Assembly: GCA_900473185.1 (NCBI GenBank)
Contig: UCKU01000030.1
Coordinates: 1 to 58,699, forward strand
Direction of reading: 5' to 3'
DNA: 58,699 nt
Origin: Hyphomicrobiales bacterium
Lineage (GTDB): Bacteria; Pseudomonadota; Alphaproteobacteria; Rhizobiales; Rhizobiaceae
The notes under the pieces are model-generated. The model made no database searches and was not told the DNA's origin. It saw only the letters and a program-made list of their open reading frames with translations. A program made the position numbers and the translations under genes. Numbering within the stretch: position 1 is the first letter of the stretch; each line of letters begins with the position of its first letter. This document shows positions 33,880 through 42,417 of this stretch, piece by piece.

Positions 33880-33893
33880 CCCAAATTCTGGGG
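33880..33893 (-). promoter_or_regulatory. CCC-AAATT-GGGG imperfect palindrome upstream of the GGDEF-EAL gene
   Basis: CCCAAATTCTGGGG lies about 100 bases before the GGDEF-EAL start, in the short gap after the PAS-receiver gene. It resembles the perfect palindrome at 35718-35733 upstream of that gene, so it could be a shared regulator site. Confidence 0.35.
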
Positions 33894-33911
33894 AGTTGAC
33901 CGGTATTCTAT

Positions 33912-35624
33912 TTAGATTTGAGCCTTGATTGGCTCATCCATCAGGTGCTTCTGAAACACCGTTTCCAGGATATCAGGGCTGACCGGTTTCATGATGACGT
34001 CATCCATGCCGGCCTTGGCGCATTCTGCACGATCACGCTCAAAGGCCTGTGTCAGCACGCCGATAATCGGGGTTCGTGTGCCCTGCCCCTCTTCCATCTG
34101 TCGAATGAGGCGTGAGGCTTCAAAGCCGTTGAAGACCGGAAGCGAAATATCCATCAGCACGATCTGCGGCCGGTGCTCGGCCCAGAGACGAACGACCTCT
34201 TCGCCGGTCGCTGCGATCCGATGGCGGTAACCAAGACCTTCAAGGATCTGCGTGAAGACGATCTGGTTGATGTCATTGTCCTCGGCGACGAGAACCTGCA
34301 GGCCTACGGTTTCTTCAGTCGTGGTGATTTCCCAGTCGCCTTCAGTGCCGCCGCGACCGCTGCGGTTGAAGTGGCGGGCGATCTGGAAGGTCAGCTCGTT
34401 GGCGATCTGGAAGCCATCCATGACGAGGGCCGGAATGCCGTATTGTTCGGTGAGCTCCAGGCAGCGCATCCCCATCTGGTTATCGATGATCAGGAGATCG
34501 AGCGAGATGCCGGAGGAGCTGGCAATCTCAAGGAAACGTTCCTCCTCATCCTCGCCGCGGACCGAACAGGCTTCGAAGCCGTATTTGGCGAGCGTGCGCA
34601 GCGCGGCAGTCTCTGCGGCGAGATCTGCGGTGACGACGAGGATCTTTCGGCCGGAGAAGTTTTCCGGAACGATTGCCTCCATCGCCGCCGGCTCGCGGCG
34701 CTGCGATGCGTTCGGCACCGGCACGTAGGCGCGGCGGTAGGTCTGGTTGCTGGAAGTGGTGATCTCAGAGGCCCGATTGAATTCGTCGAGATCGTCGCCG
34801 TCGCGCGGCAGATCCTGCGTGGTCGAGACGAGAAAATAACGTCCAGGCTTGCCGATCCTGTGCTTGCGGCTGACGATGTCGCGCTCGGTGCCATCGCGGG
34901 CGATCTGGCGCTGGCGGGAGACCGACATTTCGCCGGTTTCCAGCACGTGGCGGTCGCTTTCCTCGAAACGCTTGGCAATGTCAGGCGAAAACAGATCCCC
35001 GCTCTTGCGGCCGAGAACCTCGTCCGGTGTCGTCTGGTACTTCTCGCAGAAGGCCTTGTTGACGGCGACGTAGGCGAGGTTGCGATCCTTGACGAAGAGC
35101 GGGAACGGCAGATGGTCGAGAATGTCCTCGGTGAGCTGCACGCGCTCGAGATCGTAGCGCCACTGTTCCTCGCGCTTACGCGCTTCGGAAATATCGGAGA
35201 TGATGGTCACGCCGTAGCCGTTCGGCAGCCGGCGCTTCAAAAAGCGCACCCAGCGGTCGGCGCCGTGGCGCTCGACGGATTCGAAACGTTCGCGCCAATG
35301 GGAGGCGATACGCTGAGACAACCAGTCCTCGCGGCTGAGCGAACCCGCCTCGCGCAAAAGGGTCTGCTCGCGGATGCCGGTATCGTAGACCGCACCGAGG
35401 AAATCACGAAGCCGGGCGCCCGGGCGCAGCGCATCCTCGGGCACCGGAAAGAATTCCATGACCTGACGGCTGGCAAAGATAAGAAGATCGTTGCGATCAT
35501 AGATGACGAATGCAGCAGAAAGACTGTCGCATGCGGCGTCGAAAAGCACCGTCTGAAGGTCTGCCTCAGGCGGCAACGCGTCACTCGCAGATGATGTGTC
35601 CGCCTTTTCGAAGCCGGCACTCAT
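33912..35624 (-). CDS. PAS-PAS-receiver protein without histidine kinase domain
   Basis: The 570-residue cytoplasmic protein has two PAS-like domains. The first covers about residues 25-145 (LSAAFVIYDRNDLLIFASRQ). The second covers about 165-280 (ILDHLPFPLFVKDRNLAYVA). A receiver-like segment follows at about 325-430 (KILVVTADLAAETAALRTL, with LLIIDNQMG). A standard receiver covers about 445-565: VLVAEDNDINQ, phospho-acceptor Asp in VLMDISLPVFNG, Thr in GVLTQAF and Lys in VIMKPVS. There is no HisKA or HATPase motif, so it cannot be a sensor kinase by itself; it probably receives phosphate from another kinase. The GGDEF-EAL gene follows on the same strand. Confidence 0.88.
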   Translation of the reverse strand: MSAGFEKADTSSASDALPPEADLQTVLFDAACDSLSAAFVIYDRNDLLIFASRQVMEFFPVPEDALRPGARLRDFLGAVYDTGIREQTLLREAGSLSREDWLSQRIASHWRERFESVERHGADRWVRFLKRRLPNGYGVTIISDISEARKREEQWRYDLERVQLTEDILDHLPFPLFVKDRNLAYVAVNKAFCEKYQTTPDEVLGRKSGDLFSPDIAKRFEESDRHVLETGEMSVSRQRQIARDGTERDIVSRKHRIGKPGRYFLVSTTQDLPRDGDDLDEFNRASEITTSSNQTYRRAYVPVPNASQRREPAAMEAIVPENFSGRKILVVTADLAAETAALRTLAKYGFEACSVRGEDEEERFLEIASSSGISLDLLIIDNQMGMRCLELTEQYGIPALVMDGFQIANELTFQIARHFNRSGRGGTEGDWEITTTEETVGLQVLVAEDNDINQIVFTQILEGLGYRHRIAATGEEVVRLWAEHRPQIVLMDISLPVFNGFEASRLIRQMEEGQGTRTPIIGVLTQAFERDRAECAKAGMDDVIMKPVSPDILETVFQKHLMDEPIKAQI

Positions 35625-35717
35625 TCATTCACATCCCACATCTGTCCGATTTTCGCAGTTTCGGAGGTATATGAATAAAATGCCGTTTTTGTCTTAAGAG
35701 CCGCTTAACAGTAGTGA

Positions 35718-35733
35718 CCCCCAAATTTGGGGG
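35718..35733. promoter_or_regulatory. Perfect 16-bp palindrome CCCCCAAATTTGGGGG between divergent genes
   Basis: The palindrome lies 94 bases before the PAS-receiver start and 75 bases before the mutL start. A similar site occurs at 33880. No terminator-type T-run follows. It may be an operator for one or both genes. Confidence 0.45.
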
Positions 35734-35807
35734 AGAAGCCTCCAGTGTCCTCTCATGGGTTGATGAAAACCCTTTCCTCCCGGCCGCGAATCCTCGAAAA
35801 TAGGGAT

Positions 35808-37625
35808 ATGGCCATCAGACAGCTCTCCGAAACGCTCATCAACCAGATCGCCGCCGGCGAAGTCATCGAACGGCCGGCGAGCGCTGCAAAAGAACTGATC
35901 GAAAACGCGCTCGACGCAGGCGCGACCCGTATCGAAATCGCAACCGCAGGCGGCGGCAAGGCGCTGTTGCGAGTCAGCGACAACGGTTCCGGCATGGATG
36001 CCGCCGATCTGGAACTTGCCGTCAAGCGGCACTGCACCTCGAAGATATCGGAGACGCTCGACGATATCCGCACGCTCGGCTTCCGGGGAGAGGCATTGCC
36101 GTCCATCGGTTCGGTGGCACGGCTCAGCATTGCAAGCCGCAGGCGTGACAGCGCGGCCGGCAACGAAATTTCCGTTGCCGGCGGCAAGATCGTGCATCTG
36201 CGACCGGCAGCCGGCAATCCGGGAACGATCGTCGAAGTGCGCGACCTGTTTTTCGCCACGCCGGCGCGGCTGAAATTCCTGAAGACGGAGAAGGCGGAAG
36301 CGGCTGCCATCACGGAGATTGTCAAGCGTATGGCGATTGCTTTTCCGGGCGTGCGTTTCGTGCTGTCTGGCCCCGACCGCTCGACGCTGGAATTTCCGGC
36401 AACCGGCGAGGATCATCTGGCACGCATGGCGCAGGTGCTCGGCAAGGAATTCCGCGACAATGCCATCGCCTTGGACGCCGAACGCGAAGACGTGCAGCTG
36501 ACCGGCTTTGCCGGCGTGCCCACCTTCAACCGCGGCAATTCGGCCCATCAATATGCTTTCGTCAACGGCCGCCCTGTGCAGGACAAACTCATCCTCTCAG
36601 CGATCCGCGGCGCCTATGCCGAAACGATCCCGGCTGGCCGTTATCCCGTCGCGGTGCTGTCGATCGCGCTCGATCCGGCGCTGGTGGACGTCAATGTGCA
36701 TCCGGCGAAATCCGACGTCCGCTTCCGCGATCCGGGACTGGTGCGCGGGCTGATCGTCGGCGCAATCCGCGAAGCACTTGCGCGTGACGGCAGCCGCGCG
36801 GCAACGACAGGCGCAAGCGACATGCTGCGTGCTTTTCGCTCCGGCTTCCAGGCGGCGCCACAGCGGCCGCAGGCACCATGGTCGGCGGCAACCTCCCCAT
36901 CCCGGCCGTATCAGCCGAGTGCCGGTTTGGGCGAGAGGCCGCAAGCCTCCTTCGACGGGCTCGTCCATCCGACGGCCCGTTCCGAACCAGCTTTCCAGCC
37001 CGCACCACAGCCTCATGCCGCTGCCGCCGCCGAATCTTTGGCGCGCTATCCGCTTGGTGCTGCCCGGGCACAGATTCACGAAAACTATATCGTCGCCCAG
37101 ACGGATGACGGCATCGTCATCGTCGATCAGCACGCTGCGCACGAGCGGCTGGTCTTCGAGGCCATGCGCAAGGCGCTGCATTCCAAGCGGCTCGCCTCGC
37201 AGGTGCTGCTGATCCCTGAGATCGTCGACATTCCCGAAGAGGATTGCGACCGGCTTATCGCGCATGCCGAAGAATTTTCCGAACTTGGTCTCGCGATCGA
37301 ACGCTTCGGGCCGGGAGCCATTGCCGTGCGCGAGACGCCGGCCATGCTCGGCGAAGTGGACGCGCAGGGCCTGATCCGCCAGCTTGCCGATGAGATCGCC
37401 GAATGGGACACGGCATCCGGCCTGTCCGCCAAGCTCGAATATGTGGCGGCGACCATGGCCTGCCATGGCTCGGTGCGATCAGGACGACGGCTGCGGCCGG
37501 AAGAAATGAATGCGCTTTTGCGCCAAATGGAAGTGACCCCAGGCTCCGGCCAGTGCAATCACGGACGCCCGACCTATATCGAACTCAAGCTAGCCGATAT
37601 CGAGCGGCTGTTCGGCCGGAGCTGA
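35808..37625 (+). CDS. mutL: DNA mismatch repair protein MutL
   Basis: The 605-residue protein coordinates mismatch repair after MutS. The N-terminal GHKL ATPase has INQIAAGEVIERPASAAKEL, the SDNGSGMD motif and the TLGFRGEALPSIGSVA motif. The transducer part (about 210-340) has FVNGRPVQDKL and VDVNVHPAKSDVRF. The C-terminal domain (about 430-605) has DQHAAHERLVFE, the DQHA-x2-E-x4-E endonuclease motif, plus ACHGSV and QCNHGRPTY. It thus nicks DNA itself, as expected where MutH is absent. The ATG at 35808 (MAIRQLSE) starts the conserved part; the in-frame ATG at 35727 precedes it by 27 residues. The linker around residues 340-420 is Pro/Ala-rich. Confidence 0.96.
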   Translation: MAIRQLSETLINQIAAGEVIERPASAAKELIENALDAGATRIEIATAGGGKALLRVSDNGSGMDAADLELAVKRHCTSKISETLDDIRTLGFRGEALPSIGSVARLSIASRRRDSAAGNEISVAGGKIVHLRPAAGNPGTIVEVRDLFFATPARLKFLKTEKAEAAAITEIVKRMAIAFPGVRFVLSGPDRSTLEFPATGEDHLARMAQVLGKEFRDNAIALDAEREDVQLTGFAGVPTFNRGNSAHQYAFVNGRPVQDKLILSAIRGAYAETIPAGRYPVAVLSIALDPALVDVNVHPAKSDVRFRDPGLVRGLIVGAIREALARDGSRAATTGASDMLRAFRSGFQAAPQRPQAPWSAATSPSRPYQPSAGLGERPQASFDGLVHPTARSEPAFQPAPQPHAAAAAESLARYPLGAARAQIHENYIVAQTDDGIVIVDQHAAHERLVFEAMRKALHSKRLASQVLLIPEIVDIPEEDCDRLIAHAEEFSELGLAIERFGPGAIAVRETPAMLGEVDAQGLIRQLADEIAEWDTASGLSAKLEYVAATMACHGSVRSGRRLRPEEMNALLRQMEVTPGSGQCNHGRPTYIELKLADIERLFGRS

Positions 37626-37692
37626 AAAAGCTGGCAAAACGGCTTCTCGGGGAGTATGGCAGACAGATGACAGACTGCAGGGAATGGAGCGC

Positions 37693-37920
37693 ATGAACTT
37701 GTTCGAAGGACACGGAAACCGCGAGGCGAAGATCCGTTATCTCGACGGCGATTTCCAGATTCTGTCGCCCGGCTCCTATGTCGTCTGCGCACTGACAGGC
37801 AAACACGTCCCGCTCGACGAACTTCGCTACTGGAGCGTGGCGCGGCAGGAGCCCTATGTCGATGTTGCCTCCGCACTGGAAGCCGACCGGCGCGCCGGTG
37901 TTTTGCCGACCCAGCGCTAA
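37693..37920 (+). CDS. DUF2093 domain protein
   Basis: The 75-residue protein matches the small alphaproteobacterial DUF2093 family: GNREAKIRYLDGDFQILSPGSYVVCALTG followed in two parts by VPLDELRYWSVARQEPY. The function is unknown. It follows mutL after about 67 bases. I prefer the ATG at 37693 (MNLFEG); the ATG at 37684 is in frame and also possible. Its TAA overlaps the lpxK stop by a few bases, so the genes converge end to end. Confidence 0.85.
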   Translation: MNLFEGHGNREAKIRYLDGDFQILSPGSYVVCALTGKHVPLDELRYWSVARQEPYVDVASALEADRRAGVLPTQR

Positions 37921-38960
37921 GTTTTTGCCTTTGCCTCCTTGAGCCGCCGCTCACGGCAGGCTTCAAAGGCTCGGTCGATGATGAGACCGGGGGCAAGCGG
38001 GTCGGTGAAGGCCATTTCCACCTCGACGACATGGCAGCGGGTCGCAAGCTGCTCCGCCTTGCCGTGATGACCGGCGAGACGCACGAAATCCTTCGACGTC
38101 GTGACGATCGTCAGGTTCTGCTGGTCTGCGGTCATCAGAAGACCGTCGATCTCTTCCTCGCTTAAATGTTCGTGATCGCCGAAGGAGGTCGCGACCTCGA
38201 CGGTTGCTCCAAGCGAACGGACTGTGCGGAAGAATTTTTCCGGATCGGCGATGCCAGCAAATGCGAGTACCTTGAGGCCTTCGAGAGCACTCTCGCCGGA
38301 CACTTTCAACGCAGCCGTGAAATAGGGCTTGGCCGCACGCGCCGCAATACGGACGATACGGTCAGCCGCATTCCCGTCTCCGACCTTAAGAAGCGCGGTC
38401 GCCTGGCGCAGCTGCAGTCTAACCGGCGCACGCACCGGGCCACCTGGCACGATATGGCCGTTGCCGAGACCGCGCGTCGCATCGATCACCAGAAGCGCGT
38501 AGTCGATTGCGAGCTGCGCACTCTGAAAACCATCGTCCATGATGATGAAATCGGCGCCTTCTTCGACGAGCCGCACAGCACCATCGACACGCCTGCGGGA
38601 GATCACCGTTAGTGCTTCCTGCGCCAGCAACAGCGGCTCGTCGCCCACGGCGACTGCCCAGTGATGGGCGGGATCGACGACGGTGGTGACATCCAGCGAG
38701 CCGCCGTGACCGCGGCTCAAGAAACCGGGCTTGAGCCCCTTGGCTTTGGCGGCACGGGCAATGGCAATTGCCGTCGGCGTCTTACCGGCGCCGCCGACCG
38801 TGAAGTTACCGACGCAGACGACGGGGATCGGAACCGAAGCGCGGCGCGCATGTACCATGCGGTAGCCCGCCACACGACCATAGAGGAAAGAAAGGGGCGA
38901 CAGAGCCCACGCCTGCCAACCTGCCCGCCTCCACCAGAAAGGCGGCGCTTCGGATATCAT
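37917..38960 (-). CDS. lpxK: Tetraacyldisaccharide 4'-kinase
   Basis: LpxK phosphorylates the 4' position of the lipid A disaccharide at the inner membrane. The 347-residue protein has an N-terminal membrane-associating segment (WQAWALSPLSFLYGRVAGY), the P-loop VCVGNFTVGGAGKTPTAIAIA, FLSRGHGGS, GDEPLLLA, and the catalytic-region DDGFQS. The length is normal for the family. It ends a minus-strand run with waaA and a HAD phosphatase gene and overlaps the DUF2093 stop. Some rhizobia later remove the 4'-phosphate; no phosphatase for that is in the window. Confidence 0.95.
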   Translation of the reverse strand: MISEAPPFWWRRAGWQAWALSPLSFLYGRVAGYRMVHARRASVPIPVVCVGNFTVGGAGKTPTAIAIARAAKAKGLKPGFLSRGHGGSLDVTTVVDPAHHWAVAVGDEPLLLAQEALTVISRRRVDGAVRLVEEGADFIIMDDGFQSAQLAIDYALLVIDATRGLGNGHIVPGGPVRAPVRLQLRQATALLKVGDGNAADRIVRIAARAAKPYFTAALKVSGESALEGLKVLAFAGIADPEKFFRTVRSLGATVEVATSFGDHEHLSEEEIDGLLMTADQQNLTIVTTSKDFVRLAGHHGKAEQLATRCHVVEVEMAFTDPLAPGLIIDRAFEACRERRLKEAKAKT

Positions 38961-39064
38961 GATGCCGTCCCGTTTCCCTTGCCCTCACCCCCAGGCGAGG
39001 TCTCACAAAATCGACCGGGGCGGATTGAGAAGCCAAAACGCGTGAAAATGCAAGTCTTTGCGCG

Positions 39065-39787
39065 TCAGGCCAGTTGCAGATCCGGCAACAGAGCTTCGAT
39101 GTGGGTGATGTCATCGAAAACATGATCGGCGGCGGCGGAGAGTGATTCACGCGAGCCTGTGCCGGTCAGAACCGCGATCGTCAGGCCGGTTTTTGCGTTC
39201 CTGCCCATATGGAGATCGTGGTTGTTATCGCCGACCATGGCGATCTCTTCCGGCTGCAGGCCCGTCGCAGCGCAGAAGCCGAGCACCATGCCGGGCTCAG
39301 GCTTGCTGCCGAAGCCGCTGTCGTAGCCGGCGATATAGTCGACATAGTCGGAAATGCCGAAGCGCAGGGCCGTTTGGCGGATCGAGCGCTCGTTGTCGCT
39401 GGAGGCGATGCCGAGCTTGAAGCCACGGCTGTGCAGGCGTCCAAAGAAGGCTGCGAGATCGGTGACCGGCACAGAGAATTCTGCGGCATTGGCAAAGAGA
39501 GTGTCGAGCTTGATCGTTAGCTCGATCACATCGAGTTTCGAGCCAGCGGCAACGAGGCCTTCCGCGATCTGGTGGGTATTGCCGGCAGCAAGCAGGCTGT
39601 CGGGAACAATATGGCCCGTGACGGGGTCCATGCCGCATGCGGCAAGCAGGTGATCGGCTAGCACCGCGTCGCCTTCGGCGGCGATATGAGCAAGCTCGCG
39701 GTTTACCGGCAGCCAGCTTTCATCATAGTCGAGCAGCGTACCGTCCTTGTCAAAGAGGATGCCCCTGATCTTCGCCTCTGCCGACAT
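39065..39787 (-). CDS. HAD-family hydrolase, phosphoglycolate phosphatase-like
   Basis: The 240-residue protein has HAD motif I in GILFDKDGTLLDYDESW, motif II Ser in LGIASSDNERS, motif III Lys in GSKPEPGMVLGF, and motif IV in EEIAMVGDNNHDLHMG. A helical cap (about 25-95) fits the Gph/PGMB group. The substrate is not visible: phosphoglycolate or another small phosphate ester is likely. It lies 9 bases after waaA and about 104 bases before lpxK on the same strand, which puts it inside a lipid A/Kdo block. An lps-related role is possible but unproven. Confidence 0.9.
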   Translation of the reverse strand: MSAEAKIRGILFDKDGTLLDYDESWLPVNRELAHIAAEGDAVLADHLLAACGMDPVTGHIVPDSLLAAGNTHQIAEGLVAAGSKLDVIELTIKLDTLFANAAEFSVPVTDLAAFFGRLHSRGFKLGIASSDNERSIRQTALRFGISDYVDYIAGYDSGFGSKPEPGMVLGFCAATGLQPEEIAMVGDNNHDLHMGRNAKTGLTIAVLTGTGSRESLSAAADHVFDDITHIEALLPDLQLA

Positions 39788-39796
39788 GACCGCTCC

Positions 39797-41116
39797 TCAG
39801 GCCTGCGCCACGGCCTTCGGCAGCAGACGCGCCTTCACCGTCAGCGGATTGACATAGGGTTCCAGCCCCTTCAACGTGGCGCTGAGCGCGCCGCGCATTT
39901 CATGCACGGACGCGATGCCGGCCTGAATCATCTTGCCGCGCGCCTCGTCATTGGTCAGCAGGTAATGCACGCCCTTCGCCAGCATCTCGGTATCGCGCAC
40001 CATGCGGGCGCTGCCGCTGCGGGCGAGCTTCTGATAGGCCTCGCGGAAATTCTGCACATTGCCGCCCGAAAGGATGGCGCAGCCGAGCATGGCCGGCTCG
40101 AGCGGGTTCTGGCCGCCCTCGGCAAAGAGCGAGCGGCCGACGAAAGCCACTTCCGTTAGACGTAGATAAAGGCCCATTTCGCCGATTGTATCACCAAGGA
40201 AGATATCGATATCCGGGGTCAGAACATCGTCACGCGTACGGCGGGCGACCTTCAGCCCCTGCTTGACGAGGGCTGCCTCTATCTCGTCAGCGCGCTCGGG
40301 ATGGCGCGGCACGATAATGGTTAGTTGCTTGTCGCGGTCACGCAGCGCCCGATGGACGATGCCGGCGGCATTTTCCTCGCCGTCGAAAGTGGAGATCGCC
40401 GCCCATGTCTTGCGGTCGCCGATCTGCTTCTTGTAGCGGGCGAAGACAGAGCTGTCATAGGGCGGAGCGTCGGTATCGACCTTCAGGTTGCCTGACGTGA
40501 TAACCGGCACGGCGCCGAGATCACGGAAACGCTCCGCATCCAGATCGGACTGGGCGATGACGAGCGCCAGATTTTCGAAGAGCGCCTCGGCAAGCGACGG
40601 CCGGCGGCGCCAGCGGGCAAACGAGCGGTCCGACATGCGGGCATTGACGAGGATCTGCGGAATGCGGCGATGGCCAAGTTCAAGCACGGTCGCGGGCCAG
40701 ATCTCGGATTCGGCAATGATGGCGCAATCCGGCTGCCAGTAGTCGAGGAAACGGCCGACAGCAGGTTTCAGGTCGAGTGGCACATATTGATGGATCGCGT
40801 CATTGCCGAGACGTTCCGCGGCAAGCCTTGCCGAGGTGATGGTGCCTGTCGTCAGGATGACATGGATGTCGCGTCGGCGGATTTCACGGATCAGGGGAAT
40901 GACGGCATTGGTTTCGCCGACACTTGCGGCATGAAACCAGACGAGCGGGCCTTGCGGCCGATTGGCGCTCGCATAGCCGAAGCGCTCCAACCGGCGGGCG
41001 CGGTCTTCCTTGCCCTTGGCCGTGCGGTAGGTGATGTAGAGGCCGACGACCGGCGACGCCACAGTTCCCGCCAGACGGTACGCGTTCAGACCGATCCGCG
41101 CCATCCGGGAGCTCAT
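39797..41116 (-). CDS. waaA: 3-deoxy-D-manno-octulosonic acid transferase
   Basis: WaaA (KdtA) adds Kdo to lipid IVA from CMP-Kdo at the inner membrane. The 439-residue GT-B protein has the N-terminal membrane segment (LAGTVASPVVGLYITYRTAKG). The domain GPLVWFHAASVGETNAVIPLI follows, then the catalytic-region AESEIWPATVLELG. The C-terminal half has VPRHPERADEIEAALV, FLGDTIGEMGLYL and FVGRSLFAEGGQNPLEPAMLG. The ATG at 41116 (MSSRMARIG) begins the known protein; Met5 is an alternative. It is followed by the HAD gene and lpxK. Confidence 0.96.
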   Translation of the reverse strand: MSSRMARIGLNAYRLAGTVASPVVGLYITYRTAKGKEDRARRLERFGYASANRPQGPLVWFHAASVGETNAVIPLIREIRRRDIHVILTTGTITSARLAAERLGNDAIHQYVPLDLKPAVGRFLDYWQPDCAIIAESEIWPATVLELGHRRIPQILVNARMSDRSFARWRRRPSLAEALFENLALVIAQSDLDAERFRDLGAVPVITSGNLKVDTDAPPYDSSVFARYKKQIGDRKTWAAISTFDGEENAAGIVHRALRDRDKQLTIIVPRHPERADEIEAALVKQGLKVARRTRDDVLTPDIDIFLGDTIGEMGLYLRLTEVAFVGRSLFAEGGQNPLEPAMLGCAILSGGNVQNFREAYQKLARSGSARMVRDTEMLAKGVHYLLTNDEARGKMIQAGIASVHEMRGALSATLKGLEPYVNPLTVKARLLPKAVAQA

Positions 41117-41240
41117 TCAGCAGGCCTCCGACCTATGCAGATCGACATCAATCCATTTCCCTAATTATCGTTGCGGCCGCAATGACCGATCAATTTGTTC
41201 AGAATGCGTCGATCAAGGGCAAGGAACCGATGCGCAAAGA

Positions 41241-41262
41241 CCTCCGCTGTGGACAGCGGAGG
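41241..41262 (-). terminator. Perfect hairpin between the DUF4170 gene and waaA
   Basis: CCTCCGCTG (41241-41249) and CAGCGGAGG (41254-41262) form a 9-bp stem with a 4-base loop, 22 bases after the DUF4170 stop. On the minus strand it is followed by TCTTTG, a weak T-run. It may separate the DUF4170 transcript from waaA or attenuate it. Confidence 0.55.
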
Positions 41263-41284
41263 GCCAGCGGCTTGCTGCTAGGGC

Positions 41285-41533
41285 TCACTTGCTCCCGGTC
41301 GTATCCTGCGGATCGAGCAGACGATGCATGTGGACGATGAAATAGCGCATGTGCGCATTGTCGACCGTTTGCTGCGCCTTGGCCTTCCAGGCCGTCAGTG
41401 CCGTGGCATAGTCGGGGAAAATACCGACAATATCGAGATCCCCAAGATCCCGGAACTGGATGCCTTCAAGGTTTTCGAGCTCGCCACCGAAGACGAGGTG
41501 CAGGAGCTGCTTTTTACCGCCGGAGTCCGTCAT
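41285..41533 (-). CDS. DUF4170 domain protein
   Basis: The 82-residue protein has the family core HLVFGGELENLEGIQFRDL, DIVGIFPDYATALTAWKAKA and MRYFIVHMHRLLDP. It is conserved next to waaA in many alphaproteobacteria; the function is unknown. I chose the ATG at 41533 (MTDSGGKK); the in-frame extension to 41572 (Arg/Lys-rich) is not conserved. It lies 61 bases after the CysQ-like gene. Confidence 0.85.
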   Translation of the reverse strand: MTDSGGKKQLLHLVFGGELENLEGIQFRDLGDLDIVGIFPDYATALTAWKAKAQQTVDNAHMRYFIVHMHRLLDPQDTTGSK

Positions 41534-41594
41534 TTTTATTCTCTTTCTGCCTATTCTCCTCCGGCCCTTCATCTGAGGGATTTTGACGGAAACG

Positions 41595-42401
41595 TCAACC
41601 GTCTCTTAGCTGAGTGAACAAGTCCAGATATTCACGGAGACGCGGGACAGGCGAAGCACAGAGCGCCTCGTGGCTGACTTTCTCTCTATTATAGGTTGTC
41701 GGGTGACCCGAGAGGTCGACGAGACTACCGCCGGCACGTTCGAGAATAAGATCGGCTGCCGCAATATCCCAATCGTGGGCATTCCGCCCGACAAACGTCG
41801 TGTCCAGCCGGCCATCGGCCACCATGGCGATGCGGTAGGCGAGCGAGGGGATATATTTGACGCGTTCGCTGCGTTCACGAACCGCCGCCGGCAGAATCTT
41901 GAACAGTTCCTCGCTGACGGCAAGCTGGCTGAGATCCGCCTCACCGCGCGTGGAGACGGAAATCGGCTCGCCGTTTTTCAGCGCCGGGCCACCTTCCACC
42001 GCTTCGTAGAGTTCGTCGAGCGCCGGCGCATAGAGCGCGCCAGCAACGGGACGGCCGCGATGGACGATGCCGACGCTGACGCACCAGAGATCCTTGCCGG
42101 CCAGGAAGGCCCTGGTACCGTCGATCGGATCGACGATGAACAGCGTCTCGTGTTCCAGGCGACCGGCATCATCGTCGGTCTCTTCCGACAGCCAGCCATA
42201 GTCCGGCCGTGCCCCGCGTAGGATGGTTTCAAGCTTTTCATTGGCGGCGAAATCGGCGGCGCTGACGGGCGAGCGTTCCTCGTTCTTCCACCAGACTTCC
42301 GGTGACTTGTTGAAGAAACCAAGTGCGACGGCGCCCGCCTGTTTTGCAGCATCGGCGATCAGCGCGAGATCGCTCTGCCAGCGGTTGTCCGTGTCGCTCA
42401 T
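41595..42401 (-). CDS. cysQ: Inositol monophosphatase/CysQ-family phosphatase
   Basis: The 268-residue protein belongs to the Mg2+-dependent, Li+-sensitive phosphatases. Metal-ligand segments are SEETDDD, FIVDPIDGTRAFLAGKD (DPIDGT motif) and, near the C-terminus, AHDWDIAAADLILERAGG. CysQ members hydrolyse 3'-phosphoadenosine 5'-phosphate; inositol-1-phosphatase is the alternative, so the symbol is provisional. The ATG at 42401 (MSDTDNRWQ) follows the pmbA stop by 16 bases, and the two are probably co-transcribed with DUF4170. Confidence 0.85.
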   Translation of the reverse strand: MSDTDNRWQSDLALIADAAKQAGAVALGFFNKSPEVWWKNEERSPVSAADFAANEKLETILRGARPDYGWLSEETDDDAGRLEHETLFIVDPIDGTRAFLAGKDLWCVSVGIVHRGRPVAGALYAPALDELYEAVEGGPALKNGEPISVSTRGEADLSQLAVSEELFKILPAAVRERSERVKYIPSLAYRIAMVADGRLDTTFVGRNAHDWDIAAADLILERAGGSLVDLSGHPTTYNREKVSHEALCASPVPRLREYLDLFTQLRDG

Positions 42402-42417
42402 CGCGTCGATCCGTTCG

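Noticed and set aside
34173..35594. Plus-strand ORF of 473 codons
   Set aside because: Antisense to the PAS-receiver gene, with no motif of its own.
41241..41262. Riboswitch or attenuator before waaA
   Set aside because: Only one simple hairpin is visible, with no alternative pairing. It is listed as a terminator-like hairpin instead.
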